A stretch of DNA of 64,000 nt. Origin: Rhizobium sp. NXC14 (GTDB taxonomy: Bacteria; Pseudomonadota; Alphaproteobacteria; Rhizobiales; Rhizobiaceae). Shown here in pieces: positions 27,645 through 36,348 of the stretch (position 1 is the stretch's first letter; every line of letters begins with the position of its first letter). The notes under the pieces are model-generated. The model was not told the DNA's origin. It did not search any database and was given only the letters and a program-made list of their open reading frames with translations. The stretch lies in contig NZ_CP021030.1 of NCBI RefSeq assembly GCF_002117485.1, forward strand, positions 3,647,501 to 3,711,500, in the 5' to 3' direction. A program made the translations under genes and the position numbers.

Positions 27645-28076
27645 TCACGCCTCCTCTGGTTTGAAGACGAATTTCCGGTCCAATGCGTATTTGGAGATGT
27701 AGCCGATCGCCAAGCCGAGCGCTCCGCCGGTGTATTTTGCGAGGTCCGTCTTCCAGACCGTCCAAAAAGCAATTTCAAACCCCCAGAATATGAGCGTCGT
27801 CAGGACACTGAACAGGCCGTAAAGCGCCAGCTTGAGCATCTCGTCGCCGTATGACGTGTAGCCGTCGAAGAAGATCCATCTTTTGTCGAGGACGTATTTC
27901 AAGCCGAAGCCGGCAGCAGTCCCTGCGAGCATAGATGGCATGAGGCTCGGCGACGGGGCCAGTTGCATGACACTAGCCTGGACCGCGAAATTGGCGGCCG
28001 TGGAGAGCATGGCAAAGGCGAGGTAGCGGGTTGCGAGGCTGGCAGAAGTGCTTCGCTCTGAAGACTGACGACCCAT
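27645..28076 (-). CDS. GtrA-family membrane protein (candidate polyprenyl-phospho-sugar flippase)
   Basis: A 143-residue protein with four helices. FAMLSTAANFAVQASVMQ is helix 1 and the loop KYVLDKRWIFF before the middle is the GtrA-family signature (x-x-F-x-x-x-R-x-W-x-F), repeated near the C-terminus as KYALDRKFVF. GtrA proteins are thought to help translocate lipid-linked sugars; the mycobacterial homologue Rv3789 sits beside dprE1/dprE2. Here it lies between the UbiA and DprE1-like genes, nine bases after the former. It is predicted to flip or deliver the lipid-linked pentose to the periplasmic face. Confidence 0.88.
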   Translation of the reverse strand: MGRQSSERSTSASLATRYLAFAMLSTAANFAVQASVMQLAPSPSLMPSMLAGTAAGFGLKYVLDKRWIFFDGYTSYGDEMLKLALYGLFSVLTTLIFWGFEIAFWTVWKTDLAKYTGGALGLAIGYISKYALDRKFVFKPEEA

Positions 28077-28085
28077 GCGACCACC

Positions 28086-29693
28086 TCACATCGCGGCGAT
28101 GACAAGTGCGCCGGCAACGCCGAGCGTGGCAAGGCTGACCTTGTCCTTCATCGCGAAGACGACTGGATCGTCATGCATCTGCCCCCGATGGGCGAGCATG
28201 AGGATGCGGGCAATCCAGCAGGCAAGGATCGGCCCGGCCAACCACAGCATAGCTGGCCTAGTGTAGATGTCTTGGGCACTGTCGCTTGCGGCATAGAGGG
28301 CAAATAACGTCAGCGCGTTCATTCCTGCTCCAGCTGCCAGGGCACCCACCATACCAATATCCGCCTTCCTGTAATCGCGGTTTCTGGAGTCCGGCAGGTG
28401 CGCGGCGCGTCGCGAAATGAGCTCGGTGTATCGCTTCACCAAAGCGAGCGAGAGAAACCAGCTCATCATGAAGGCAAGCAGCCAGGGAGATGGCCACACC
28501 GAGACGGCGGCAGCGCCGCCGATCACCCGTGTGGTGTAAAGGGAGGCGAGAGCCACCACGTCCAGGATCATCTTCCGCTTGAGGAAGAAAGAATAGGCGG
28601 TGGTCAAGGCGAAATATCCCGCCAGCACGAGCACAAAGACCGATGAAACCATGGCGGCGACCGTTAGCGCCAGCAAAAGCAGGATCGGGATTGCCAGAAC
28701 GGCGCGCGAAAGCGGTATCTCGCCACAGGCAAGGGGTCTGCGGCATTTGGTTTTATGCCGGCGGTCGTCCTGCAGATCGACCAAGTCGTTCAGGAGATAA
28801 ACGCCCGAGGCACAGAGCGAAAAAGCCACCAAAGCCAAGCAGGCATTCGCAAGGCTATGGAGCTCAAAGAGTTGATTTGTCAGCAACGGGACAAATACCA
28901 ACGCGTTCTTGACGTATTGATGCACTCGCAACGAACGCGCCCAAATCCGCCATGTCGGTTTGTCGTGGCTCAGATGCTCGACGTTCTCGCATTGGTACGA
29001 AAGCGCTCGCGCAACTGCCGCCGATGTCCTTATGGCATAAGACTTTGCGGCGTGGCGCCAGACTGCCAAGTCGGCCGAGTCGTTGCCGATATAGTCGAAG
29101 CCACCCTCTCCGAAGGCGGCCACGACTTTTGCCGCCTTTAGCTCGGCGGCACAATTCATCGTCTCGCTTGTTGCAAACCAGCCGGTGAAGAGGCCGAGGT
29201 GGTCTGCAACCGCGCAAACCAGGCGCTCGTGGGTTGCAGAAGCGAGATAAACCGAACGCCCCTCCTCCCGTGCGGTCTTGATGACCTTCAGCACTTCCGC
29301 GTCATAAGGAAGGATGGATGGATCGAAATCCGCTGGCTGAGACAGGCGGTGCTTCAGACATGCCTTTCCGGCGGAAAGCGACCTGATGAAATCGACGATC
29401 GAATGGGGCCGACGGCTAAGCTCCGAGAAGGCCGCCTCAATTAGCAGGTCGGATCGCACCAGGGTGCCGTCAAGATCAACCACTAATGGGCGGGGCGACA
29501 GCGATCTTTGCAGGTCCGGTGGACTGTGCACCGACAATGCCGCAGGCTCAGGTTGAGGCCACTGGTCCTCCTCGGCTCTCGGCAGAAAATCTCTTCGTAG
29601 CTGGAATTCGTGATGCAGCTCGTTCAAAGGATTTCCCTTATGCTTCGAAACCGTGAAAGCTCGCCGAACCACGGCTAAGCAGTTTAGTTCCAT
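28086..29693 (-). CDS. HAD phosphatase-UbiA prenyltransferase fusion (DPPR synthase-like, NoeC-like)
   Basis: About 535 residues in two parts. Residues about 70-250 are a HAD phosphatase (LVVDLDGTLVRSDLL, the DxDGT nucleophile motif; later DYIGNDSADLAVW). Residues about 260-535 are a UbiA prenyltransferase with eight or nine helices; NDLVDLQDDRRHKTKCRRPL is the NDxxDxxxD polyprenyl-diphosphate site. In mycobacteria Rv3806c (UbiA) joins decaprenyl phosphate to PRPP, and a phosphatase removes the 5-phosphate. The fusion would do both steps. The ATG at 29693 is preferred to longer frames; the exact start is uncertain. It is the first gene of the six-gene operon. Confidence 0.85.
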   Translation of the reverse strand: MELNCLAVVRRAFTVSKHKGNPLNELHHEFQLRRDFLPRAEEDQWPQPEPAALSVHSPPDLQRSLSPRPLVVDLDGTLVRSDLLIEAAFSELSRRPHSIVDFIRSLSAGKACLKHRLSQPADFDPSILPYDAEVLKVIKTAREEGRSVYLASATHERLVCAVADHLGLFTGWFATSETMNCAAELKAAKVVAAFGEGGFDYIGNDSADLAVWRHAAKSYAIRTSAAVARALSYQCENVEHLSHDKPTWRIWARSLRVHQYVKNALVFVPLLTNQLFELHSLANACLALVAFSLCASGVYLLNDLVDLQDDRRHKTKCRRPLACGEIPLSRAVLAIPILLLLALTVAAMVSSVFVLVLAGYFALTTAYSFFLKRKMILDVVALASLYTTRVIGGAAAVSVWPSPWLLAFMMSWFLSLALVKRYTELISRRAAHLPDSRNRDYRKADIGMVGALAAGAGMNALTLFALYAASDSAQDIYTRPAMLWLAGPILACWIARILMLAHRGQMHDDPVVFAMKDKVSLATLGVAGALVIAAM

Positions 29694-29891
29694 CACCAAA
29701 ATGGGTGAGGTGCCGCCGGGGAGAACCTTATCGGAGGTTGAGTTTTTTCTCGTAAAACGGAGAGTATCTCCGCAGATCCAGAGCTTCGGGCCCCGGAGTT
29801 GGTGCCGAGGAACTTGCACAACGTTACAGCGTTTTTGAATATCATTTTCAGCTCGGCTGTCCGCAACATCCCAGCCTCTTCCCAGGGCCGC

Positions 29892-31664
29892 ATGACAACA
29901 CAACAGATAATCGCCTTTTCTGTCATCGGGCTCATGATGGCGGTCTTTATATGGGATCGCTTCCGCTATGATGTTGTCGCGTGTTGTGCGCTTGTATTGG
30001 CAGTCGCGACCGGCATTGTGCCGCCGGAAAAAGCGTTTTCCGGATTTTCGGATGACATCGTCATTATCGTTGGCAGCGCACTGGTCGTCAGCGCAGGCGT
30101 AGCGCGGTCAGGCATTGTGGATTCGGCAATCAAGAGATTTTTCCCGAATCTGGACACATTTTACACGCAGCTTGCGCTCTTGATGATTGCGGTGGCGATG
30201 CTTTCTGCTTTCATTAAAAATATCGGCGCGCTTGCGATCATGATGCCGGTCGCCTTCAAGTTCGCGAAAAAATCCGGCGCCTCTCCTTCAAAATACCTGA
30301 TGCCGATGTCGTTTGCCGCTTTACTTGGCGGATTGATGACGCAGATTGGCACCTCGCCCAACATCGTCGTTTCACGATTGCGGGAGGAGATGACGGGGAC
30401 CTCCTTCACCATGTTTGACTTCACGCCGACAGGTGGTGTTCTCACGATTGTTGGCATCACCTTCCTCTTGTTCTTCCACTGGCTGGTGCCAAGCCGCACC
30501 AAGCAGAACAGCTCGATTGAAGATGCAATCGAAATCAAGAATTACACCAGCGAAGTCGCGATCACAGACCAGTCAACTCTGGTTGAGCAGGCTTTGAGCG
30601 ATCTCCTGAAGCTCGGTGATGGTGAGGTCATAGCCACGGCTGTGCTGCGGGGTGGTACCCGAATGGCTGCATTCCCTGATCTCACGCTTCGCACTGAGGA
30701 TATTATCATGCTTGAAGGTCCATCGGCAGCGATGGATCGCATTGTATCCCAGGGGAAATTGAAGCTTTCCGGCAAGCCTCTGGCGGAAGGCGGCCATCCG
30801 GAAGCAGACATAATTTCGCTTGAGGCAATCGTTAGTCAGGAATCATCCCTCGCTGGCCTTTCGGCCAAAGAATTGGCGCTTTCCTACACGCGCGGCGTCA
30901 ACCTTTTGGCGATTAGCCGGCGCGGTGAACGCCTCAAGGAACGTCTTGGAAACTTGACGATCAGCACCGGTGATGTGCTCCTTCTGCAAGGCAACCGGAA
31001 AAGCCTGACTGCCCTTCTGCAGGATTTCGGCCTGCTGCCACTCGCACAGCGCGAGGTGCTGCTCGGCACCCGCCGCCGCGCCTTCATTCCGCTTCTTATC
31101 CTGGCGCTCGCGATGGCAACGACCGCGGCCGGCCTCGCGCCGGTTCCGGTGGCCTTCTTCGCGGCCGCCCTGGGCATGGTCGTTTTTCGAGCTGTTCCAC
31201 TTGCCGATGTCTATAAATCGGTTGATGGACCGATCCTCGTGATGCTCGCGGCCCTTATTCCCGTCTCCGACTCCTTGCGCACCTCCGGCGGCAGCGATCT
31301 GATTGCCGGCTGGCTGAGTGGGGCGGCGATGAACCTGCCGGCATGGGGTGCGCTCGGCCTGATCTTGGTGACCGCCATGGCCGTTACTCCCTTCCTCAAC
31401 AACGCTGCAACGGTCCTTGTCATGGCACCGATCGCCGCAGGCTTTGCAACGGGTCTAGGCTTCAAACCGGAAGCCTTCCTGATGGCGGTGGCCATTGGCG
31501 CGGGTTGCGACTTCCTCACGCCTGTCGGCCATCAGTGCAACACGCTCGTCTTCGGTCCTGGCGGTTACAAGTTTTCCGATTATCCGCGGCTCGGCTTGCC
31601 GCTGTCGGCGTTGATTATTCTCGTCAGCGTGCCGGCGCTGCTATTTGTCTGGCCCGTCAACTAG
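29892..31664 (+). CDS. SLC13/DASS-type permease with two TrkA-C (RCK_C) domains, second copy
   Basis: About 590 residues with the same plan as the permease at 1264-3006: helices, two soluble RCK_C repeats (about 215-375) and a second helix block. The paired asparagine motifs are FIKNIGALAIMMPVAF and FLNNAATVLVMAPIAA, with GTSPNIVVSRL following the first. The ATG at 29892 has only a weak CAGGG upstream; the frame is open 93 bases earlier without conserved sequence. It diverges from the arabinose-donor operon and converges with the M20 gene. Substrate unknown; sulfate, dicarboxylate or another anion is possible. Confidence 0.85.
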   Translation: MTTQQIIAFSVIGLMMAVFIWDRFRYDVVACCALVLAVATGIVPPEKAFSGFSDDIVIIVGSALVVSAGVARSGIVDSAIKRFFPNLDTFYTQLALLMIAVAMLSAFIKNIGALAIMMPVAFKFAKKSGASPSKYLMPMSFAALLGGLMTQIGTSPNIVVSRLREEMTGTSFTMFDFTPTGGVLTIVGITFLLFFHWLVPSRTKQNSSIEDAIEIKNYTSEVAITDQSTLVEQALSDLLKLGDGEVIATAVLRGGTRMAAFPDLTLRTEDIIMLEGPSAAMDRIVSQGKLKLSGKPLAEGGHPEADIISLEAIVSQESSLAGLSAKELALSYTRGVNLLAISRRGERLKERLGNLTISTGDVLLLQGNRKSLTALLQDFGLLPLAQREVLLGTRRRAFIPLLILALAMATTAAGLAPVPVAFFAAALGMVVFRAVPLADVYKSVDGPILVMLAALIPVSDSLRTSGGSDLIAGWLSGAAMNLPAWGALGLILVTAMAVTPFLNNAATVLVMAPIAAGFATGLGFKPEAFLMAVAIGAGCDFLTPVGHQCNTLVFGPGGYKFSDYPRLGLPLSALIILVSVPALLFVWPVN

Positions 31665-31748
31665 TGTGGAACGACGCCTCACTTCCGAAAAGTCGTGCGT
31701 GACTGCCACAGCGCCGCAAAACAGCGAAAACGGAGCAATGGACATCGC

Positions 31749-32918
31749 TTAAACCTTCAACTCCCGTTCCACCAACGCCACCCAGTAAGCCGCCCCGTAT
31801 CCAAGCGCCTCATCATTGAAATCATAAGCCGTGTTGTGGTGCAGCGCACCGTCAACCGCCGGTCCATTGCCCAGCCAGACATAACAGCCCGGCGCGTTCT
31901 GCGCGAAGAAGGCAAAGTCATCTCCGGCCGTCGATGGCGGAAATTTCCTCCGCACTTTTTCACCAAAGACGATGCCGGCGGCGGCAAGCGCCCGTGATGT
32001 CGCATCCGCATCATTGACGACAGGTGGTATGCGCCGCTCAAAACGATAGTCGGCCGATACGCCGTACATCGCAGCCGTCCCACTCGCCAACCGGGCGATC
32101 TCTGCCTCCAGCTGGTCACGCACCTCAGGCGAATAGGCCCGTGCCGTTCCGCCGATCTCCACAATATCGGGAATGACGTTCAACGCCTTGGCATCGCCCG
32201 CCTGCAGAAAGCAGGCGCTGACGACCGCGGGCTGCAGCGGGTCGACAACACGGCCGACGATCGTCTGCAGCGATGATAGGAAAGTACCGGCTGCCGTGAT
32301 CGGATCGCGGCCGAGATGCGGCTTGGCGCCGTGCGTGCCGACGCCGCGAAAGGTGATGCGCCAGCTGTCGGAGGAGGCGAGCTGTGGTCCCTCGAGCACG
32401 GCGATCTCGTCGACCGCAAGGCCCGGCATATTGTGCAGGCCATAGACGGCATCGCAGGGGAAAAGCCGGAAGAGCCCCTCCTCGACCATACGCTTCGCCC
32501 CGCCGCGGCCTTCTTCGGCCGGCTGGAAGATGAAATGCACGGTGCCGGAAAAATTCCGTGTCGCCGCCAGATACCGCGCGGCGCCGAGCAGCATTGCCGT
32601 ATGGCCATCATGGCCGCAGGCATGCATCTTTCCGGGCACTGTCGATTTATAGGGCCGCTCCGCCATCTCAGGCATGGCGAGCGCATCCATATCGGCTCTC
32701 AACCCGATCCTGCGCGTGTCATTGCCGACCTGCAGCGTGCCAACCACGCCGGTGCCGGCAAGCCCGCGATGCACGGCGATGCCGGCCTCCTCAAGAAGCT
32801 TGGCGGCGATACCGGCGGTGCGCTCCTCCTCGAAACCGAGTTCCGGATGGGCGTGCAGATCGCGGCGCAAGGCGGTGAGGAACGGCAGATCGTCCTTGAT
32901 CCGGGCAGGAATACTCAT
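31749..32918 (-). CDS. M20-family amidohydrolase (hippurate hydrolase-like)
   Basis: A 389-residue metallopeptidase. Metal-binding and family motifs are RRDLHAHPELGFEE, GLRADMDALAM, GKMHACGHDGHTAML, FQPAEEGRGGA and, in the C-terminal part, GDDFAFFAQNAPG. Enzymes of this group hydrolyse N-acyl amino acids, hippurate or similar amides to a free amino acid and an acid. The gene follows tctA by 91 bases on the same strand, with a GC hairpin in the gap, so it probably belongs to the tctCBA transcript and acts on the imported compound. The gene converges with the SLC13 gene. Confidence 0.9.
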   Translation of the reverse strand: MSIPARIKDDLPFLTALRRDLHAHPELGFEEERTAGIAAKLLEEAGIAVHRGLAGTGVVGTLQVGNDTRRIGLRADMDALAMPEMAERPYKSTVPGKMHACGHDGHTAMLLGAARYLAATRNFSGTVHFIFQPAEEGRGGAKRMVEEGLFRLFPCDAVYGLHNMPGLAVDEIAVLEGPQLASSDSWRITFRGVGTHGAKPHLGRDPITAAGTFLSSLQTIVGRVVDPLQPAVVSACFLQAGDAKALNVIPDIVEIGGTARAYSPEVRDQLEAEIARLASGTAAMYGVSADYRFERRIPPVVNDADATSRALAAAGIVFGEKVRRKFPPSTAGDDFAFFAQNAPGCYVWLGNGPAVDGALHHNTAYDFNDEALGYGAAYWVALVERELKV

Positions 32919-32943
32919 GGGCTGGATATCCCTCCATGTGAAA

Positions 32944-32964
32944 CGGGCGCCCGAACGGCGCCCG
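32944..32964 (-). terminator. GC-rich hairpin between tctA and the M20 gene (terminator or attenuator)
   Basis: CGGGCGCC (32944-32951) and GGCGCCCG (32957-32964) form a perfect 8-bp stem with a 5-base loop. On the minus strand only three T follow, so termination would be partial at best. Confidence 0.45.
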
Positions 32965-33009
32965 CGTCAGATCATTCGTTTTTCATCAAACAGCTCGCGA
33001 GTTCAACCC

Positions 33010-34515
33010 TCAAGCTTCTTCGACGAATACCTCCTCGCGCTTCTTCCTGACGCTCGGCAGGAAGACGACGATGAGCACGGCGACCGCGATAGCCAGAAGC
33101 GTGGCGCTGATCGGCCGTGTGATGAAGGTGCTAGGGTCGCCGCGCGACAGGATCATGGCGCGTCTGAGGTTCTCTTCCAGCAGCGGCCCGAGCACGAAGC
33201 CGAGCAGCAGCGGCGCCGGCTCGCAGCGCAGCTTGGCCAGCACATAGCCGATGAGGCCGAAGAAGGCGACGGCATAGAGATCGTAGACGTTGGAATTGAC
33301 GCTGTAGACCCCAATCGAGCAGAAGGCCATGATGATGGGGAAGAGTACGTAATAAGGCACCGTCAACAGCTTCACCCAGAGCCCGATCAGCGGCAGGTTG
33401 AGGATGACGAGCATCAGATTGCCGATCCACATCGAGGCGATGATGCCCCAGAACAGCGCCGGCTGCTCGGTGGCGACGTTCGGGCCTGGCACGATGCCCT
33501 GGATGATCATGGCGCCGATCATCAGCGCCATCACCGGATTGGCCGGAATGCCGAGCGTCAGCAACGGAATGAATGAGGTCTGCGCTCCGGCATTATTGGC
33601 CGATTCCGGGCCTGCAACGCCGGCAACCGCGCCCTGGCCAAATTCCTTCGGCGTCTTCGACAAGCGCTTTTCCACCGTATAAGAGGCGAAGGAAGCGAGG
33701 ATCGCCCCGCCACCCGGCAGGATGCCGAGCGCCGAGCCGATGGCGGTGCCGCGAATGATGGGCGCGACCATCTCCTTGAATTCCTGGCGCGAAGGCAAGA
33801 GGCCCGATACCTTGGCCATCAGCACCGTTCTTGTCGACTCTCCCTCGAGATTACGCAGGATTTCAGCGACGCCGAAGACGCCGACGGCGAGCGCCACGAA
33901 ATTCAGCCCGTCGGCATATTCGCGGATGCCGAGCGTAAAACGCGGCGTGCCGGTATAGATATCGGTGCCGACGAGGCCGAGCAGCAGCCCGAGCGCCACC
34001 ATCGCCAGCGCCTTGACGACCGAGCCATGCGCCAGCGCGATCGAGGAAACGAGGCCGACGATCATCAGCGAGAAATATTCAGCCGATCCGAATTGCAGCG
34101 CGATGTCGGTCAGCGGCGGCGCGAAGACCGCAACGAGAAAGGTCGAGACCGTACCGGCGAAAAACGAGCCTAGCGCGGCGATCGCCAGCGCCGCCCCCGC
34201 CCTGCCCTTGCGCGCCATCTGATAGCCGTCGATCGCGGTGACGGCCGAGGAGGATTCGCCCGGCATGTTGATGAGGATCGCCGTTGTCGAGCCGCCATAC
34301 TGCGCGCCGTAATAGATGCCGGCGAGCATGATGAGTGACGAAACCGGCTCGAGCTGGAAGGTGATCGGCAAAAGCATGGCGATCGTCGCCGTGGCGCCGA
34401 TACCGGGCAGTACGCCGATCAGCGTGCCGAGCAGCACGCCAATCAGGCAGAAGAGGAGATTATCGAGCGTTGCCGCCGTGGCAAAGCCGAGCGCGAGATT
34501 GCTGAAAAGATCCAT
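33010..34515 (-). CDS. tctA: tripartite tricarboxylate transporter, large permease TctA
   Basis: A 501-residue membrane protein of about 11-12 helices. The N-terminal GTLIGVLPGIGATATIAMLLP and YYGAQYGGSTTAILINMPGE are TctA signatures, and the second repeat has GILPGGGAILASFASYTVEK. It is the channel subunit of the TTT family, working with TctB and the periplasmic TctC using an ion gradient. It begins nine bases after tctB. The C-terminal tail is charged and cytoplasmic. The substrate (tricarboxylate or other organic acid) is set mainly by TctC. Confidence 0.93.
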   Translation of the reverse strand: MDLFSNLALGFATAATLDNLLFCLIGVLLGTLIGVLPGIGATATIAMLLPITFQLEPVSSLIMLAGIYYGAQYGGSTTAILINMPGESSSAVTAIDGYQMARKGRAGAALAIAALGSFFAGTVSTFLVAVFAPPLTDIALQFGSAEYFSLMIVGLVSSIALAHGSVVKALAMVALGLLLGLVGTDIYTGTPRFTLGIREYADGLNFVALAVGVFGVAEILRNLEGESTRTVLMAKVSGLLPSRQEFKEMVAPIIRGTAIGSALGILPGGGAILASFASYTVEKRLSKTPKEFGQGAVAGVAGPESANNAGAQTSFIPLLTLGIPANPVMALMIGAMIIQGIVPGPNVATEQPALFWGIIASMWIGNLMLVILNLPLIGLWVKLLTVPYYVLFPIIMAFCSIGVYSVNSNVYDLYAVAFFGLIGYVLAKLRCEPAPLLLGFVLGPLLEENLRRAMILSRGDPSTFITRPISATLLAIAVAVLIVVFLPSVRKKREEVFVEEA

Positions 34516-34524
34516 CGCCGCCTC

Positions 34525-34986
34525 CTAGAACCGGACCCAGGGCCCGAAACGCTCGAACGGCAGTCCGAGCCCATAGCTGAAGACGGCGACCGAAAAGACC
34601 GTCAGCAGCAGCGACAGGATGACCGCGAACACCAGATTCATCTTGCGCGACGCAAAGCAGGCGATAAAGGCGGTGAAGAACAGCGCCGGCGCAAATCCGA
34701 GCCCGCGCACCGTCAATCCGAAGAATACGGGAGCCGGCAGAATGAAGAGCATACCGCGCCAGGCGAACGGATCGACCGGCTCCCCCTCCACACGCATCGC
34801 CTGAATGAAGATGATCGCGCCGAGAAGTATCAGCGCGCAGGCAAGGATAAACGGAAAATAGCCGGGGCCCATGCGCAATGCCGTGCCGAGGTCGAGCCCG
34901 ACCGACTGATAGGCAAAGAAAGCGCCGATCGCGACGAAAAGCGCACCGCAGATCGCATTGGTGCTATCGAGACTGATAGATTTCAT
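34525..34986 (-). CDS. tctB: tripartite tricarboxylate transporter, small permease TctB
   Basis: A 153-residue protein with four helices. MGPGYFPFILACALILLGA is the TctB-family pattern (GPGxFP). The ATG at 34986 has a clear AGGAGA Shine-Dalgarno, so it is preferred over a start 42 bases upstream. It is separated from tctC by about 208 bases that hold a palindromic repeat element (35039-35174), but tctC, tctB and tctA still share strand and order. Confidence 0.9.
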   Translation of the reverse strand: MKSISLDSTNAICGALFVAIGAFFAYQSVGLDLGTALRMGPGYFPFILACALILLGAIIFIQAMRVEGEPVDPFAWRGMLFILPAPVFFGLTVRGLGFAPALFFTAFIACFASRKMNLVFAVILSLLLTVFSVAVFSYGLGLPFERFGPWVRF

Positions 34987-35038
34987 GGTGTCTCCTGAAG
35001 TTGGAGATGGTTCACGTGATGCCGTCACTGCCGCGATG

Positions 35039-35174
35039 GCCCCTCATCCGCCTGCCGGCACCTTCTCCCCGCTCGCGGGGAGAAGGGAACATGCCGCAGC
35101 CTCTCCGTCCCCCGCCACGTCTCGCATGGCAAGTCCCCTCTCCCCGTTTAGGGGAGAGGGTTAGGGTGAGGGGC
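35039..35174. repeat. RIME-type rhizobial intergenic palindromic repeat between tctB and tctC
   Basis: The element starts GCCCCTCATCC and ends GGGTGAGGGGC, near-perfect terminal inverted repeats. Inside are two strong hairpins: a 12-bp perfect stem with a 2-base loop (35061-35086, CCTTCTCCCCGC arm) and a 10-bp perfect stem with loop GTTTA (35136-35160, CCCTCTCCCC arm). Two large palindromes in about 130 bases fit the RIME elements of Rhizobium. It lies inside the tct operon and may fold in the mRNA, tuning TctC relative to TctB/A. Confidence 0.75.
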
Positions 35175-35194
35175 TATTCCTGGCACATCCCTCA

Positions 35195-36178
35195 CTAGTC
35201 CGCATATTCCCCGGCAGCCTCGATCACCGGCTTCCAGCGGGCTATCTCGTTTTCCAGCTTCGCTTTCAAAGCAGCAGGCGTTGCATCCGCATCGGAAGAC
35301 GGCGCCGTGCCGAGTTCGGCGAAGCGGGCGCTGACATTCGGATCCTTCAGCGCCAGCTGCAGCGACTTGGACAGGCGCTCGTTGATCGCGGCCGGCGTAC
35401 CCTTCGGTGTGTAGATGCCGTGCCATATGCCCACTTCGAAGCCCGGCAGGCCGGCTTCGACAGCCGTCGGTACATCCTTCAACACCTCGAGACGCTTCGG
35501 CGAGGTCACCGCATAGGCCTTGATCGTGCCGCCCTTAATCTGTTTCGTCGTGTTGGTGGTCTGGTCGCACATGATATCGACCTGGCCGCCGAGCAGATCC
35601 GTCATCGCAGGGCCGGTTCCTTTATAGGGTACGGTCGTGAGTGGCGTCTGGATGGCGCTCATGAACATCATGCCGCAGAGATGCGAAGCCGCACCGATGC
35701 CGGCATTGGCGACCGTCACCTTGTCCTTGTTGGCCTTGACGTAGTCGATCAGTCCCTTGAGATCACTCGGCTCGAAATCCTTGCGTGCGACGATCGTCAT
35801 CGGCACCTCGGTGACGAGGCCGACATATTCGAAGGCGCCGAGCGTGTCGTAGGCGAGCTTGCGATAGAGCGTGGCGCTGGTCGCCATGCCGATATGGTGC
35901 AACAGGATGGTGTAACCATCGGGATTGGCGCTCGCCACCCGGCCGGCGCCGAGCGTGCCGCCGGCGCCGCCGACATTTTCAACGACGATCTGCTGGCCGA
36001 GATCCTTCGACATGGATTCCGCCACAAGGCGCGCAACCGTGTCGGTGGGGCCGCCCGCCGCAAAGGGGACGACCATGGTGATGGTGCGTTCGGGGTAGGT
36101 CTGCGCCGAAGCGACGCCGGCGAGAAGAGAGACCGCGGCAGCCGCGGTCAGGCCGAGCACGGCCTTCAGGATTTTCAT
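35195..36178 (-). CDS. tctC: tripartite tricarboxylate transporter substrate-binding protein TctC
   Basis: A 327-residue periplasmic protein. The ATG at 36178 has a GAGGAAA Shine-Dalgarno and gives a signal peptide (MKILKAVLGLTAAAAVSLLA... ending GVASA). The mature start YPERTITMVVPFAAGGPTDT is the Bug/TctC hallmark, followed by VENVGGAGGTLGAGRVA and later GTGPAMTDLLGGQVDIMCD. It captures the substrate and hands it to TctA/B. The longer open frame upstream lacks a signal peptide. A two-component system of the Dct type lies directly upstream on the same strand. Confidence 0.93.
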   Translation of the reverse strand: MKILKAVLGLTAAAAVSLLAGVASAQTYPERTITMVVPFAAGGPTDTVARLVAESMSKDLGQQIVVENVGGAGGTLGAGRVASANPDGYTILLHHIGMATSATLYRKLAYDTLGAFEYVGLVTEVPMTIVARKDFEPSDLKGLIDYVKANKDKVTVANAGIGAASHLCGMMFMSAIQTPLTTVPYKGTGPAMTDLLGGQVDIMCDQTTNTTKQIKGGTIKAYAVTSPKRLEVLKDVPTAVEAGLPGFEVGIWHGIYTPKGTPAAINERLSKSLQLALKDPNVSARFAELGTAPSSDADATPAALKAKLENEIARWKPVIEAAGEYAD

Positions 36179-36348
36179 CGTTTCCTCCCTGATGAAACAG
36201 CAACCCCGCCGACACATCCTCCGCGCCGGGGATGACCTATTTGCCGCCGAGAGAAATCGCGCCGCAATCATTACCGTCGCTTCCGCAAGATGATTCTGCG
36301 GCAGTGCAATGCAGCATGGGTCGATTTGGAAACAAACGGCATAGGCGA

